From: Balneola sp. MJW-20
Lineage (GTDB): Bacteria; Bacteroidota; Rhodothermia; Balneolales; Balneolaceae
Length of the DNA stretch: 64,000 nt
Direction: 5' to 3'
Assembly: GCF_040811775.1 (NCBI RefSeq)
Contig: NZ_JBFNXW010000001.1
Span: forward strand, 1,612,001 to 1,676,000
Shown: positions 1 through 9,120 of the stretch, in pieces
Numbering within the stretch: the first letter of the stretch is position 1
Layout: every line of letters starts with the position of its first letter
The notes under the pieces: generated by a model
The model's input: only the letters and a program-made list of their open reading frames with translations
Told to the model about the DNA's origin: nothing
The model's database searches: none
Position numbers and translations under genes: made by a program

Positions 1-1615
1 TTACTTCCTCAATGTTACTAACCATCTTATCGTTAGTATGCTGAGTGGCTGCTATTACCACCACAGGCATCATGTCGTCGATCAGTGCGATGGGACCGTG
101 CTTCATTTCAGCCGCAGGATAACCCTCCGCATGTGCATAAGAGATCTCTTTCAGTTTCAGAGCTCCTTCCAGAGCTACCGGAAAACTATAGGAGCGGCCC
201 AGATAAAGGAAGTTAGGCGCGTACGTAAACAGATCTGCAATATTTTTGATCTTATCACTCTGGTCCAGTATCTCCTGAATTTTTTGGGGGATATGACTCA
301 ATTCCTTAATAAGTGCTTTTGATCTTTCCTTGTCCAGCTTTCCACGCATCTGAGCAACCTTAATCGCAATCAACGCTAACACAGTCACTTGTGCTGTAAA
401 GGCTTTAGTTGAAGCAACACCGATCTCAGGTCCGGCATGAATATATACTCCGCCATCTGTCTCCCGGGCAATCGTTGATCCGACAACATTCACAACCCCA
501 AGTACCAGAGCCCCTCTTTCACGGGCTTCTCTGAGAGCTGCGAGAGTGTCTGCGGTCTCTCCACTCTGGGAGATCACGATCATTACATCCCCCTCACCGA
601 TCAGCTGTTCCTTATACCTGAACTCTGATGCATATTCGACTTCTACCGGCATTTTCGCCAGTGATTCAAACAGATATTCACCTACCAGCCCAGAATGCCA
701 GCTGGTACCACAGGCAGCTATCACAACCCGGTTGGCGTTGATCAGCTGATCCATAACTTTATCGATTCCGCCAAGGGTTATCTCTCCCTCTTCTACATTC
801 AATCTTCCGCGCAGGCAATCTGATATCGCGCGGGGCTGCTCAAATATTTCCTTCATCATGAAGTGATCATATCCACCCTTCTCGATCTCTTCCAGACTGA
901 GTGCCAGCTCATGTACTTCCTTTGTGAGCTCGACCTCATCAGCAGACTGCACTGTATAATCACTTTTCCGGATCACTGCGATCTCACCGTCATCCAGATA
1001 AACAACTTTATCGGTATATTCTGCTACAGCCGATGCATCGGAGGCGATCAGCATTTCATTCTCCCCCACACCTAGCAAGAGAGGAGAACCTTTTCGTGCT
1101 ACAATGATCTCATCCGGAAAATCTGAATGAATAATAGCCAGGCCATAAGTCCCGGTAACCTGGAGAAGTGCCAGCTGAACCGACTTCCTGAGGTCATCCG
1201 GGTTCTTCTCCAGAAAACTCTCAATGAGTTTTGCGATGATCTCCGTATCGGTTTCGGAATAAAATGTATAACCCTGACTTTCCAGCTTTTTCTTAAGAGA
1301 GGTATAATTCTCAATGATCCCATTATGGACCAGCGCAAGTTTACCTGACTGACTTACATGCGGGTGAGAGTTGATATCATTTGGTTCGCCGTGGGTTGCC
1401 CATCGGGTATGACCGATTCCGATGTGACTACTAGCCACACCTCTGATCATAGATTCCAGATTCTTAACCTTTCCTTTTCCCTTTTTAATATGAAGTTCGC
1501 CATTGATGATCGCTATTCCGGCTGAATCATATCCACGATATTCCAGCCTCTTCAATCCCTTGATGATCACATCGCTTGCTTCTTTATCCCCGATATATCC
1601 TACTATTCCACACAT
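1..1615 (-). CDS. glmS: Glutamine--fructose-6-phosphate aminotransferase, 3' end cut by window edge
   Basis: Makes glucosamine-6-phosphate from fructose-6-phosphate and glutamine, the first committed step to UDP-GlcNAc for peptidoglycan and lipid A, in the cytoplasm. The reverse strand reads open from an ATG at 1615 to the window start. It begins MCGIVGYIG, so Cys2 is the N-terminal nucleophile of the class II glutaminase domain. TRWATHGEP, HNGIIENY and the SIS-domain stretches CGTSWHSG and SQSGETADT follow, and near the cut come STKAFTAQ and KLKEISYAHAEGYPAAEMKHGP. About 538 codons are visible against roughly 610 in the family, so about 70 C-terminal residues lie outside. It is divergent from the alternative glmU gene, which acts later in the same pathway. 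No glmS ribozyme space exists in the 88-bp gap. Identification is very secure. Confidence 0.97.
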   Translation of the reverse strand, partial: MCGIVGYIGDKEASDVIIKGLKRLEYRGYDSAGIAIINGELHIKKGKGKVKNLESMIRGVASSHIGIGHTRWATHGEPNDINSHPHVSQSGKLALVHNGIIENYTSLKKKLESQGYTFYSETDTEIIAKLIESFLEKNPDDLRKSVQLALLQVTGTYGLAIIHSDFPDEIIVARKGSPLLLGVGENEMLIASDASAVAEYTDKVVYLDDGEIAVIRKSDYTVQSADEVELTKEVHELALSLEEIEKGGYDHFMMKEIFEQPRAISDCLRGRLNVEEGEITLGGIDKVMDQLINANRVVIAACGTSWHSGLVGEYLFESLAKMPVEVEYASEFRYKEQLIGEGDVMIVISQSGETADTLAALREARERGALVLGVVNVVGSTIARETDGGVYIHAGPEIGVASTKAFTAQVTVLALIAIKVAQMRGKLDKERSKALIKELSHIPQKIQEILDQSDKIKNIADLFTYAPNFLYLGRSYSFPVALEGALKLKEISYAHAEGYPAAEMKHGPIALIDDMMPVVVIAATQHTNDKMVSNIEEV

Positions 1616-1703
1616 TTTATACCTATTGAATAAGAGTTTATTTAAGTTCTACATGAATTATTACGAATTGATCCCGCTAACAATCTCTTTGTCCTGAATA
1701 GTT

Positions 1704-2894
1704 ATGCATATACATTTTTTTGAGGACCAACTCACTTCCCGTTTCCAGCCATTGAATCTCACCAGACCCACCGATGATCTCAGGACCGGTATTCTTACGA
1801 TCCGTGATAAATGGTTGAAAACCCTTAAAACAGTTTCGTATTCGCGTAACTTAAAGAGTTATATGCAAAAAGTCTTTAAATCTGGAGAGAATACTACCGG
1901 TAATGCAGTGCTGGTAATTAACAGCCGATACTTGCCTGACCAGAAAACCTGTGATGCAATTTCTCAACTCACTGATAGACAAGCACTTACAGATTCTCAA
2001 TATCTGATCGCTGCCGTTATAAACTCTGATGAGCTTGAATTATTTTCTTCTAATAAAGCAGACCTGAACTCTTTTTCTACGAATGAATGGTCTCATGCAC
2101 GTTCAATTGAAAATATCTGGGACTTGCTTGTTCATAATGAAGACGAAATTGTTAACGATATAAAGATTCTCAACCCGCATTCGGCTGATCCAAAAAACTA
2201 TCCTGAAGACCTGATAATTAAAGGTAAAGAAAACTGCTTCATTGGAAATAATGTATCGATCGAGCCCGGCGTGATCATTATGGCTGAAGAGGGACCGGTT
2301 TACATTGGTGATGATGCTACTATTGAAGCCGGGGCGATCCTGAAAGGTCCCGTTTCTATCGGTGCAGGAAGTGTGGTAAAAATGAAGGCAAGGATCTATG
2401 GCGGCACCAGTATAGGTCCGGTTTGTAAAGTTGCCGGAGAGATTTCCGGAAGCATTTTTCACTCGTACTCCAACAAAGCTCATGAAGGCTATGTGGGTGA
2501 CTCCATTCTGGGTCAATGGTGTAACCTGGGAGCGGATACCAATACCTCAAACCTTAAAAATAATTATTCCCCGGTAAGAATTAAGGACTGGGTAACCGGT
2601 GAGGACACTGAAACCGGACAGCAGTTTCTTGGCACTATTATGGGCGATCATTCTAAAACAGCCATCAACACGATGCTGAATACGGGAACCATATGTGGTG
2701 TTTCCTCAAATATCTTTACATCCGGATTTCCTCCAAAATTCATCCCTTCCTTTTCGTGGCTGGGTGATGATGGCATTCAGACCTATCTGCCGAAAAAGGC
2801 CCTTGAAGCTATGGAAGCAATGATGAAGCGGAGAAAAATCAACCTAAGCGAAGACTACACTTCGATGATAATGCACCTGTTTGAAAACCGCTGA
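1704..2894 (+). CDS. glmU: Bacteroidete-type alternative GlmU (UDP-GlcNAc diphosphorylase / GlcN-1-P acetyltransferase family)
   Basis: A 396-residue protein of the alternative GlmU family of Bacteroidetes relatives (TIGR03991 type), expected to make UDP-GlcNAc from glucosamine-1-phosphate. The N-terminus has the family signature PLNLTRPTDDLRTGILTIR rather than the classical GlmU pyrophosphorylase loop. From about residue 170 it becomes a left-handed beta helix of hexapeptide repeats (IGNNVSIEPGVII, IGDDATIEAGAIL, IGAGSVV). The conserved block GQWCNLGADTNTSNLKNNY lies near residue 270 and MGDHSKTAINTMLNTG near residue 310. Its position divergent from glmS, with 88 bp between the starts, supports the pathway assignment. 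Whether both enzymatic activities are present cannot be judged from sequence alone. It ends flush against the convergent NlpC/P60 gene. Confidence 0.85.
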   Translation: MHIHFFEDQLTSRFQPLNLTRPTDDLRTGILTIRDKWLKTLKTVSYSRNLKSYMQKVFKSGENTTGNAVLVINSRYLPDQKTCDAISQLTDRQALTDSQYLIAAVINSDELELFSSNKADLNSFSTNEWSHARSIENIWDLLVHNEDEIVNDIKILNPHSADPKNYPEDLIIKGKENCFIGNNVSIEPGVIIMAEEGPVYIGDDATIEAGAILKGPVSIGAGSVVKMKARIYGGTSIGPVCKVAGEISGSIFHSYSNKAHEGYVGDSILGQWCNLGADTNTSNLKNNYSPVRIKDWVTGEDTETGQQFLGTIMGDHSKTAINTMLNTGTICGVSSNIFTSGFPPKFIPSFSWLGDDGIQTYLPKKALEAMEAMMKRRKINLSEDYTSMIMHLFENR

Positions 2895-3470
2895 TCATAG
2901 TATCCGGCGAACTGTGAGAAACACATCCTGCCAGTATCTTTCCTGAAGACCGGATATCATAACGCCGGAGCTTGTAGAAGCATGCATGAATTCCTGCTCG
3001 TTCACCATTACTCCTACATGAAGGGTTCTTCGACCCGTTTTGAAGAATACCATATCACCGGTCGTGATCTGATTCCTCTTTATGGATTGTCCATAATCCA
3101 GCTGTTCTTCCGTGGTCCTCGGCAGATCACTGGAAAGGTAATCACGAAACACGATCTGCATAAAAGCTGAGCAGTCTACTCCGTTAAAACTATAACCGCC
3201 CAGGCGGTAAGGGACTCCCTTCCAGTCATCATATGCAGCTTTTAAGGCAGATTTCATTGCTGCCACTTCCTTACTGTCCCCTTCCCGGTCCATCGAAAAA
3301 GCAGAGATGACCGGCGGTGGTGTAAATGTACCCTTATCAGAGTTGTTATCCGTACTCGCTGTCTCATTTCGTCCGGCATCTTCCCAGGGAATAGTCCCTC
3401 TTTTAACCACACCGCACGACGCGCCTGTAATAATGGTTAGGAATAATAATAGCCTGACATTTTTTTGCAT
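2895..3470 (-). CDS. NlpC/P60 (C40) murein endopeptidase lipoprotein
   Basis: A 191-residue lipoprotein likely to cut peptide stems of peptidoglycan from the periplasmic face of a membrane. The start at 3470 is chosen because it places a signal peptide and a lipobox (ITGASC, Cys19) at the N-terminus; the longest open frame starts at 3596, would overlap pdxJ, and would bury the lipobox. The C40 domain covers about residues 70-190. It has the catalytic Cys100 in FNGVDCSAF, His151 in LHVGVMV, and His163 in FMHAST as a likely third residue. It resembles the Spr/MepS type in size. It converges with glmU and diverges from pdxJ, with 82 bp to the latter. Confidence 0.85.
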   Translation of the reverse strand: MQKNVRLLLFLTIITGASCGVVKRGTIPWEDAGRNETASTDNNSDKGTFTPPPVISAFSMDREGDSKEVAAMKSALKAAYDDWKGVPYRLGGYSFNGVDCSAFMQIVFRDYLSSDLPRTTEEQLDYGQSIKRNQITTGDMVFFKTGRRTLHVGVMVNEQEFMHASTSSGVMISGLQERYWQDVFLTVRRIL

Positions 3471-3552
3471 ACCGTCTGTGATTGATACCCTGTAAATATA
3501 CAGGGATATGGCTATTTTAACATAAAATCGAACATTTTTCCGAACTAATTTT

Positions 3553-4272
3553 ATGCAACTACTTGTAAATGTTGACCATGTTGCGACATTGCGCAATGCA
3601 CGGGGTGAAGGCTATCCGGACCCGGTGGACGCAGCGCGGATCTGTGAGAAAGCTGGAGCATCAGGAATCGTATTCCATTTAAGAGGTGACCGACGTCATA
3701 TTCAGGATGATGATGTATTCAGACTGAAGAAATCCGTCTCCGGTACGTTGGACTTTGAGATGGCCGCTTCCGATGAAATGATCAGGATCTGTAATGAGAT
3801 CAAACCTCATTTATGCACCCTGGTCCCCGAAGGAAGAGAAGAACTGACCACAGAAGGCGGGCTCAATATGGAGGCAGTCTATGAAGATTATGAGAAAAGA
3901 GTCATCCCAGCTCTAAATGGTATCGAGATCAGTCTGTTCCTGGATCCAAATGAGACTGATATTCTGGCAGCACATAAACTTGGTGTCGGAGCTATCGAAT
4001 TGCATACCGGAAATTATGCTAACGCAGCGGACGAAGCTTCCGGGAAAACCGAATTGAACCGACTTAAACTTGCTGCAGAATTGGCTCACGAGCTCGGCAT
4101 GAAAGTAAATGCCGGACACGGGCTGAACCTGGATAACCTGCCGGAACTCATAAAAGAGGTACCGTATCTGAATGATATCAGTATTGGACATGCTTTGATC
4201 AGTAAGTCCGTTTTCTGGGGACTAGATAAAACTATAAAAGCATACCTGAAGATCATGGAGGATCATGGGTGA
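3553..4272 (+). CDS. pdxJ: Pyridoxine 5'-phosphate synthase
   Basis: Condenses 1-deoxyxylulose-5-phosphate with 3-amino-2-oxopropyl phosphate to give pyridoxine 5'-phosphate in DXP-dependent vitamin B6 synthesis (cytoplasm). At 239 residues it matches the family length. Family signatures run through the protein: LLVNVDHVATLRNARG at the N-terminus, FHLRGDRRHIQDDDV, FEMAASDEMI with the catalytic Glu, NAGHGLNLDNL, and ISIGHALIS near the end. The start ATG at 3553 is the only sensible one. The gene overlaps era by 8 bp, so the two are probably cotranscribed. Confidence 0.96.
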   Translation: MQLLVNVDHVATLRNARGEGYPDPVDAARICEKAGASGIVFHLRGDRRHIQDDDVFRLKKSVSGTLDFEMAASDEMIRICNEIKPHLCTLVPEGREELTTEGGLNMEAVYEDYEKRVIPALNGIEISLFLDPNETDILAAHKLGVGAIELHTGNYANAADEASGKTELNRLKLAAELAHELGMKVNAGHGLNLDNLPELIKEVPYLNDISIGHALISKSVFWGLDKTIKAYLKIMEDHG

Positions 4273-5146
4273 AATAGAACACAAATCCGGTTACGCCGCC
4301 ATCATTGGTAAACCCAACGCGGGAAAATCTACCCTGATGAATAAACTGCTGGGGACCAAACTATCTATTACCACGCACAAACCCCAGACTACCCGTCACC
4401 AGGTAGTCGGGATCCATTCTGAAGATGATGCTCAGATCATTTTTCTTGATACTCCCGGAATCATACGACCAAAGTATGAACTGCAAAAAGCCATGATGCG
4501 TTTTGTGGAAAAGGCTGAGATGGATGCGGATGTAATTCTGTTCATTGTTGAAGCCGGCGAGAGAAAGCTTCCCGATCATGCTTTCCAGGCTCTGAAAGAT
4601 CTCCGAAAACCGGTCATCCTGCTGATCAACAAGATCGATCTTAAAGAACAGGAAGAAGTGGAAGCACTGGCTAAGGAGCTAAACGAACGGTTTGAATTCA
4701 CCGAGACCGTGTTTGTTTCCGCCTTGCAAGGGGTTAATATCGACGGCCTTTTAAAGGTGATCAAAGAACATATTCCCAAAGGACCTCCCTTTTATCCTAA
4801 AGACGAGTTGAGTGAACACCCGGTCCGGTTCTTTGCTTCTGAACTGGTTAGGGAGCAGATCTTTCTGCAGTATCATGAGGAGATCCCTTATTCCTGTACG
4901 GTGGAGATCGTGCAATATGAAGAGCGGGAAGACCTGGATTATATCAGTGCAGATATCATTGTTAACCGTAATTCTCAAAAAGGAATGCTGATCGGTAAAG
5001 GCGGCCGGGCGATTAAGAAACTCGGAACCGAAGCCCGTAAATCGATCGAGGACTTTGTTGGCCGTAAGGTCTTTCTGGACCTGCATGTGAAAGTAAGAGA
5101 GAAATGGAGAGAAGACGAGAACTGGGTCCGGAATCTCGGGTACTAG
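4265..5146 (+). CDS. era: Ribosome-maturation GTPase Era
   Basis: An essential GTPase that binds 16S rRNA near its 3' end and aids 30S assembly. At 293 residues it is the standard length. The N-terminal GTPase domain has G1 GKPNAGKST (Lys21), the effector stretch TTHKPQTTRH, G3 DTPG, and G4 NKID. The C-terminal KH domain (about residues 205-285) has GKGGRAIKKLG. Translation overlaps the pdxJ stop by 8 bp, which suggests coupling. The gene ends about 95 bp before the start of the methionine leader, with no obvious terminator directly after it. Confidence 0.97.
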   Translation: MGEIEHKSGYAAIIGKPNAGKSTLMNKLLGTKLSITTHKPQTTRHQVVGIHSEDDAQIIFLDTPGIIRPKYELQKAMMRFVEKAEMDADVILFIVEAGERKLPDHAFQALKDLRKPVILLINKIDLKEQEEVEALAKELNERFEFTETVFVSALQGVNIDGLLKVIKEHIPKGPPFYPKDELSEHPVRFFASELVREQIFLQYHEEIPYSCTVEIVQYEEREDLDYISADIIVNRNSQKGMLIGKGGRAIKKLGTEARKSIEDFVGRKVFLDLHVKVREKWREDENWVRNLGY

Positions 5147-5205
5147 TTTTTTAATAGCTGCCATTCGATACCAAGTGACCGAATTAACTCACATCTAAAA
5201 AATTA

Positions 5206-5236
5206 TTTGTTCCGCTTAAAAAACTCTGTTAGCTTG
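5206..5236 (+). promoter_or_regulatory. Candidate bacteroidete-type promoter of the methionine leader
   Basis: A TTTG at 5206-5209 lies 20 nt before TAGCTTG at 5230-5236, resembling the -33 TTTG and -7 TAnnTTTG elements of the Bacteroidetes primary sigma factor. If it is used, transcription would start within a few bases of the leader-peptide ATG at 5243, so the leader mRNA could be nearly leaderless. This is pattern matching only. Confidence 0.4.
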
Positions 5237-5242
5237 TGAACA

Positions 5243-5320
5243 ATGAAATTTTCTAAGACAAATATCGCCCTCTTAACTTCAGCCATGTGCTGTATGTATA
5301 TGTGCAAGATGCACATCTGA
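5243..5320 (+). CDS. Met/Cys-rich leader peptide of the metY-metX-hom operon (25 aa)
   Basis: A 25-codon reading frame from ATG to TGA. Its second half reads MCCMYMCKM (residues 15-23), holding four Met and three Cys in nine residues, and ends HI. Such concentration of the pathway's end products, in front of a terminator and a methionine operon, is the hallmark of ribosome-mediated attenuation. The last sense codons also form an inverted repeat (ATGTGC 5299-5304 with GCACAT 5310-5315). The stop codon abuts AAGGGC (5320-5325), which can pair with the 5' arm of the downstream terminator, so a ribosome reaching the stop would mask the antiterminator while one stalled on Met/Cys codons would leave it free. 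The peptide itself probably has no other role. Translation has not been shown. Confidence 0.65.
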   Translation: MKFSKTNIALLTSAMCCMYMCKMHI

Positions 5321-5347
5321 AGGGCCTTGTCTGACTAATTTTTTTTT

Positions 5348-5384
5348 AAAAAGCCCTTTTGAATGCAAACAGAAGGGCTTTTTT
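5348..5384 (+). terminator. Intrinsic terminator after the leader peptide (attenuator)
   Basis: AAAAAGCCCTT (5348-5358) pairs with AAGGGCTTTTT (5373-5383) around a 14-nt loop and runs into six T. The 5' arm GCCCTT (5353-5358) can instead pair with AAGGGC at 5320-5325 beside the leader-peptide stop, giving a competing antiterminator. Confidence 0.8.
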
Positions 5385-5424
5385 GTTAGATATAATTTCT
5401 GACTTTTTCATAAACAGCTTTGCA

Positions 5425-5549
5425 TTCTCATAAAGAAAGGTGGAGGGATCAGGCCCTATGAAGCCTTGGCAACCGTCCGCGGCCCTTCAGTCGCGGAGAA
5501 GGTGCTACATCCTGCCCGAAGGTACTTGTGCCAAAGGGAAAGATGAGTT
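5425..5549 (+). promoter_or_regulatory. SAM-I riboswitch (S-box)
   Basis: The conserved S-box core is visible: GGTGGAGGGATCAGGCCC at 5439-5456, then TATGAAGCC and GGCAACC, a GC-rich P3 arm (CCGCGG/TCGCGG side), AAGGTGC, the GTGCCAA motif at 5528-5534 and the closing AAAGATGAG. P1 is formed by CTCAT (5427-5431) and ATGAG (5543-5547). A rho-independent terminator follows, as expected for OFF control by S-adenosylmethionine. The downstream genes metY, metX and hom make homocysteine, the direct precursor of methionine and SAM. Confidence 0.93.
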
Positions 5550-5570
5550 CGAACAGACTTGATTTATCAG

Positions 5571-5606
5571 GCCCCTTTCGGATTCACCCCCGGAAGGGGC
5601 TTTTTT
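5571..5606 (+). terminator. Expression-platform terminator of the SAM-I riboswitch
   Basis: GCCCCTT (5571-5577) pairs with AAGGGGC (5594-5600), extended by CGG/CCG, and is followed by six T. It lies 22 nt after the riboswitch P1 and 36 nt before the metY start, the usual place for a SAM-controlled terminator. Confidence 0.85.
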
Positions 5607-5629
5607 ATTGATCAATCAAAACCAACTAA

Positions 5630-6979
<1,350 letters not shown>

Positions 6980-6995
6980 CTAAAATAATTCACCA

Positions 6996-8042
6996 ATGAA
7001 CGACGGAATAAGCATTACTGAACTTAACAGGTCCTGGACCACCGAATCCGGTCATGTTTTCAAACAGGTAAAGATCGCATGGAAATCATGGGGTAAGCTG
7101 AATAAGCCTAAGGATAATGTGGTCCTGATCTGTCATGCCTTAACCGGGCATGCAGCAGCCGATGAATGGTTCAGCGGGTTGTTTAACAGTGGTCTCTTTG
7201 ACCTTGATAAGCAGTTCATACTCTGTATCAATGTGCCCGGAAGCTGTTATGGCTCAACCGGGCCATGGGATATCAATCCTGAAACCGGGGACCCCTTCCG
7301 GGCTGATTTTCCGGACCTGAGTATCCGGGACCTGGTCACTTTTCAGCAATTACTGTTGGATGAATGGGAGATCCGAGGAATTCAGACCGTGATCGGCAGT
7401 TCTATGGGCGGCATGACCGCACTCGAATTCGCCCTTATGGATCAGCGTGTGAGGTCCGCGGTACTCATTGCCATGGGGAAAGCTCACAGTCCGTGGGCAA
7501 TAGGAATCAGTCATGCTCAGCGTAAAGCATTATACGCTGACTCGAAATGGAATGACGGATATTATGATCCATCCGATCCTCCTGTCAGCGGACTTGCTGC
7601 AGCCAGAGCGATGGCTATGATCACTTATCGATGTCCCCATAATTATGAAGAAAAATTCGGGCGGAATCTTCAGAGCCCCGGAGGAAGCTTTCAGGTGGAG
7701 TCCTATCTGGATTACCAGGGACTTAAGCTGACCGAAAGATTTGATGCACTGACTTACCACTACCTGACCCGGGCTATGGACAGTCATGACGTCAGCAGAA
7801 ACCGGGGCTCTTTTCAGGAGGTTCTAACCCAACTGAAAATCCCGGTACTGATCGTTGGCATAGAAAGTGATCTGCTTTATCCGATCCATGAACAGGAAGA
7901 GCTGCACAAAAACATACCGGATTCTGAGTTTAAGATCATGCCATCCGACTTTGGTCATGATGCATTTCTGATCGAATTCGAAACCCTTGGCACCTATATA
8001 CAATCATTTTTAGAACACCATCAGGAGAAGATAAAATCATGA
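6996..8042 (+). CDS. metX: Homoserine O-acetyltransferase
   Basis: Transfers acetyl from acetyl-CoA to homoserine, giving the MetY substrate. A 348-residue alpha/beta-hydrolase-fold acyltransferase of usual length. Visible signatures are LICHALTGHA, INVPGSCYGSTGP, the nucleophile elbow GSSMGGM with Ser136, and the acid Asp292 (ESDLLYP) and base His321 (GHDAFLIE) of the triad. Substrate could be succinyl-CoA in some members, since acyl preference cannot be read reliably by eye. It starts 16 bp after metY and overlaps hom by 4 bp (ATGA), so the three are one transcription unit. Confidence 0.93.
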   Translation: MNDGISITELNRSWTTESGHVFKQVKIAWKSWGKLNKPKDNVVLICHALTGHAAADEWFSGLFNSGLFDLDKQFILCINVPGSCYGSTGPWDINPETGDPFRADFPDLSIRDLVTFQQLLLDEWEIRGIQTVIGSSMGGMTALEFALMDQRVRSAVLIAMGKAHSPWAIGISHAQRKALYADSKWNDGYYDPSDPPVSGLAAARAMAMITYRCPHNYEEKFGRNLQSPGGSFQVESYLDYQGLKLTERFDALTYHYLTRAMDSHDVSRNRGSFQEVLTQLKIPVLIVGIESDLLYPIHEQEELHKNIPDSEFKIMPSDFGHDAFLIEFETLGTYIQSFLEHHQEKIKS

Positions 8043-9103
8043 ACCTGGCACTTAAATCCAGCTATAGATCTAATCCGGATTCCGAACCAGCCAAAACAGT
8101 AATACCTCTTTTCATCGCAGGTATCGGGGCCGTGGGCAGCACCCTCATTAAACAGATCCGGGAACTCGAACATCATAAATTTGAGATCCGGATCATAGGA
8201 TATTGTAACAGTACCAATACGTTCTGGCCCCAAAACAGTATTGTAGAGAATCATGCGGAAGCAACGAACTGGGACCAGATCTCTGAAAAACTGATCTGTT
8301 CATCCTACCAGGACCTTGTATTCGTAGATGCTACCGGCAGCCGTGAAGCAGCTTTATGCTACGAGATTCTGCTGGCAAACGGAATTCGAATAGTAACTCC
8401 CAGTAAGATTGCAAACACGCTGGATCAGTCTTATTTCAATTCACTGGTACAGCTGGCAGATCAAAATCATACCAAATATCAGTATGAGACCACGGTCGGA
8501 GCCGGTCTGCCTGTAATAAGCACTCTCAATAACCTGATCAATTCAGGGGATAAAGTAGTAAAAGTGAGCGGTGTATTATCAGGAACCATGACTTATCTCT
8601 TTAATAAGATCGAACAGGGAGCTTCATTCAGCGATGCAATCCTCCAAGCAAGGGAGCTTGGCTATTCAGAACCCGACCCCCGTGATGACCTTTCAGGAAC
8701 TGATGTTGCGAGAAAATTTCTGATCATGGCCCGCACCTGTGGTTATTCATTTGAGATGAGTGATATCATTATTGATACACTGGTCCCAGAAAAACTAATC
8801 AACCATTCCCTGCATGACTTCATACATGAAATTGCAGAATATGATGGTCACTGGAAAAGCCGGAATGCTCAGGCTCTGGTCAATAACCGCAAACTAAGGT
8901 ATGTGGGTAGTTTTTCTGATGAAGGGATCCGTGTCGGTGTAGAAGAAGTCCGTCAGGATTCTCCATTAGCTAATCTGCAGGGTACAGATAACCTGGTACA
9001 GATCTACACGCGAAGGTACCCTACATACCCGATCGCAATACAGGGTCCCGGAGCAGGAAAGGAAGTTACCGCAGCGGGTCTGCTTGGGGAGATCGTTGGG
9101 TAA
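8039..9103 (+). CDS. hom: Homoserine dehydrogenase, stand-alone without ACT domain
   Basis: Reduces aspartate semialdehyde to homoserine, the branch point to methionine and threonine. A 354-residue protein with the Rossmann GxGxxG in FIAGIGAVGSTL, the family block SGVLSGTMTYLFNKI, and the catalytic stretch DLSGTDVARKFLIMAR. GPGAGKEVTAAGLLGE closes it. It lacks an aspartokinase half and a C-terminal ACT domain, which resembles the dehydrogenase half of ThrA/MetL, so allosteric feedback by amino acids is not obvious and control may be chiefly through the leader RNA. The start ATG overlaps the metX stop. Confidence 0.92.
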   Translation: MNLALKSSYRSNPDSEPAKTVIPLFIAGIGAVGSTLIKQIRELEHHKFEIRIIGYCNSTNTFWPQNSIVENHAEATNWDQISEKLICSSYQDLVFVDATGSREAALCYEILLANGIRIVTPSKIANTLDQSYFNSLVQLADQNHTKYQYETTVGAGLPVISTLNNLINSGDKVVKVSGVLSGTMTYLFNKIEQGASFSDAILQARELGYSEPDPRDDLSGTDVARKFLIMARTCGYSFEMSDIIIDTLVPEKLINHSLHDFIHEIAEYDGHWKSRNAQALVNNRKLRYVGSFSDEGIRVGVEEVRQDSPLANLQGTDNLVQIYTRRYPTYPIAIQGPGAGKEVTAAGLLGEIVG

Positions 9104-9120
9104 TTTTAAAGGGATGGGTC

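Noticed and set aside
1616..1703. glmS ribozyme or other riboregulator upstream of glmS
   Set aside because: Only 88 bp separate glmS from the divergent gene and none of the ribozyme core is present.
2103..2516. Reverse-strand open frame of 137 codons inside glmU
   Set aside because: It is the shadow of hexapeptide-repeat coding; glmU is clearly the real gene.
3471..3596. Longer N-terminal extension of the NlpC/P60 lipoprotein
   Set aside because: It would overlap pdxJ and place the signal peptide and lipobox about 45 residues inside the protein.
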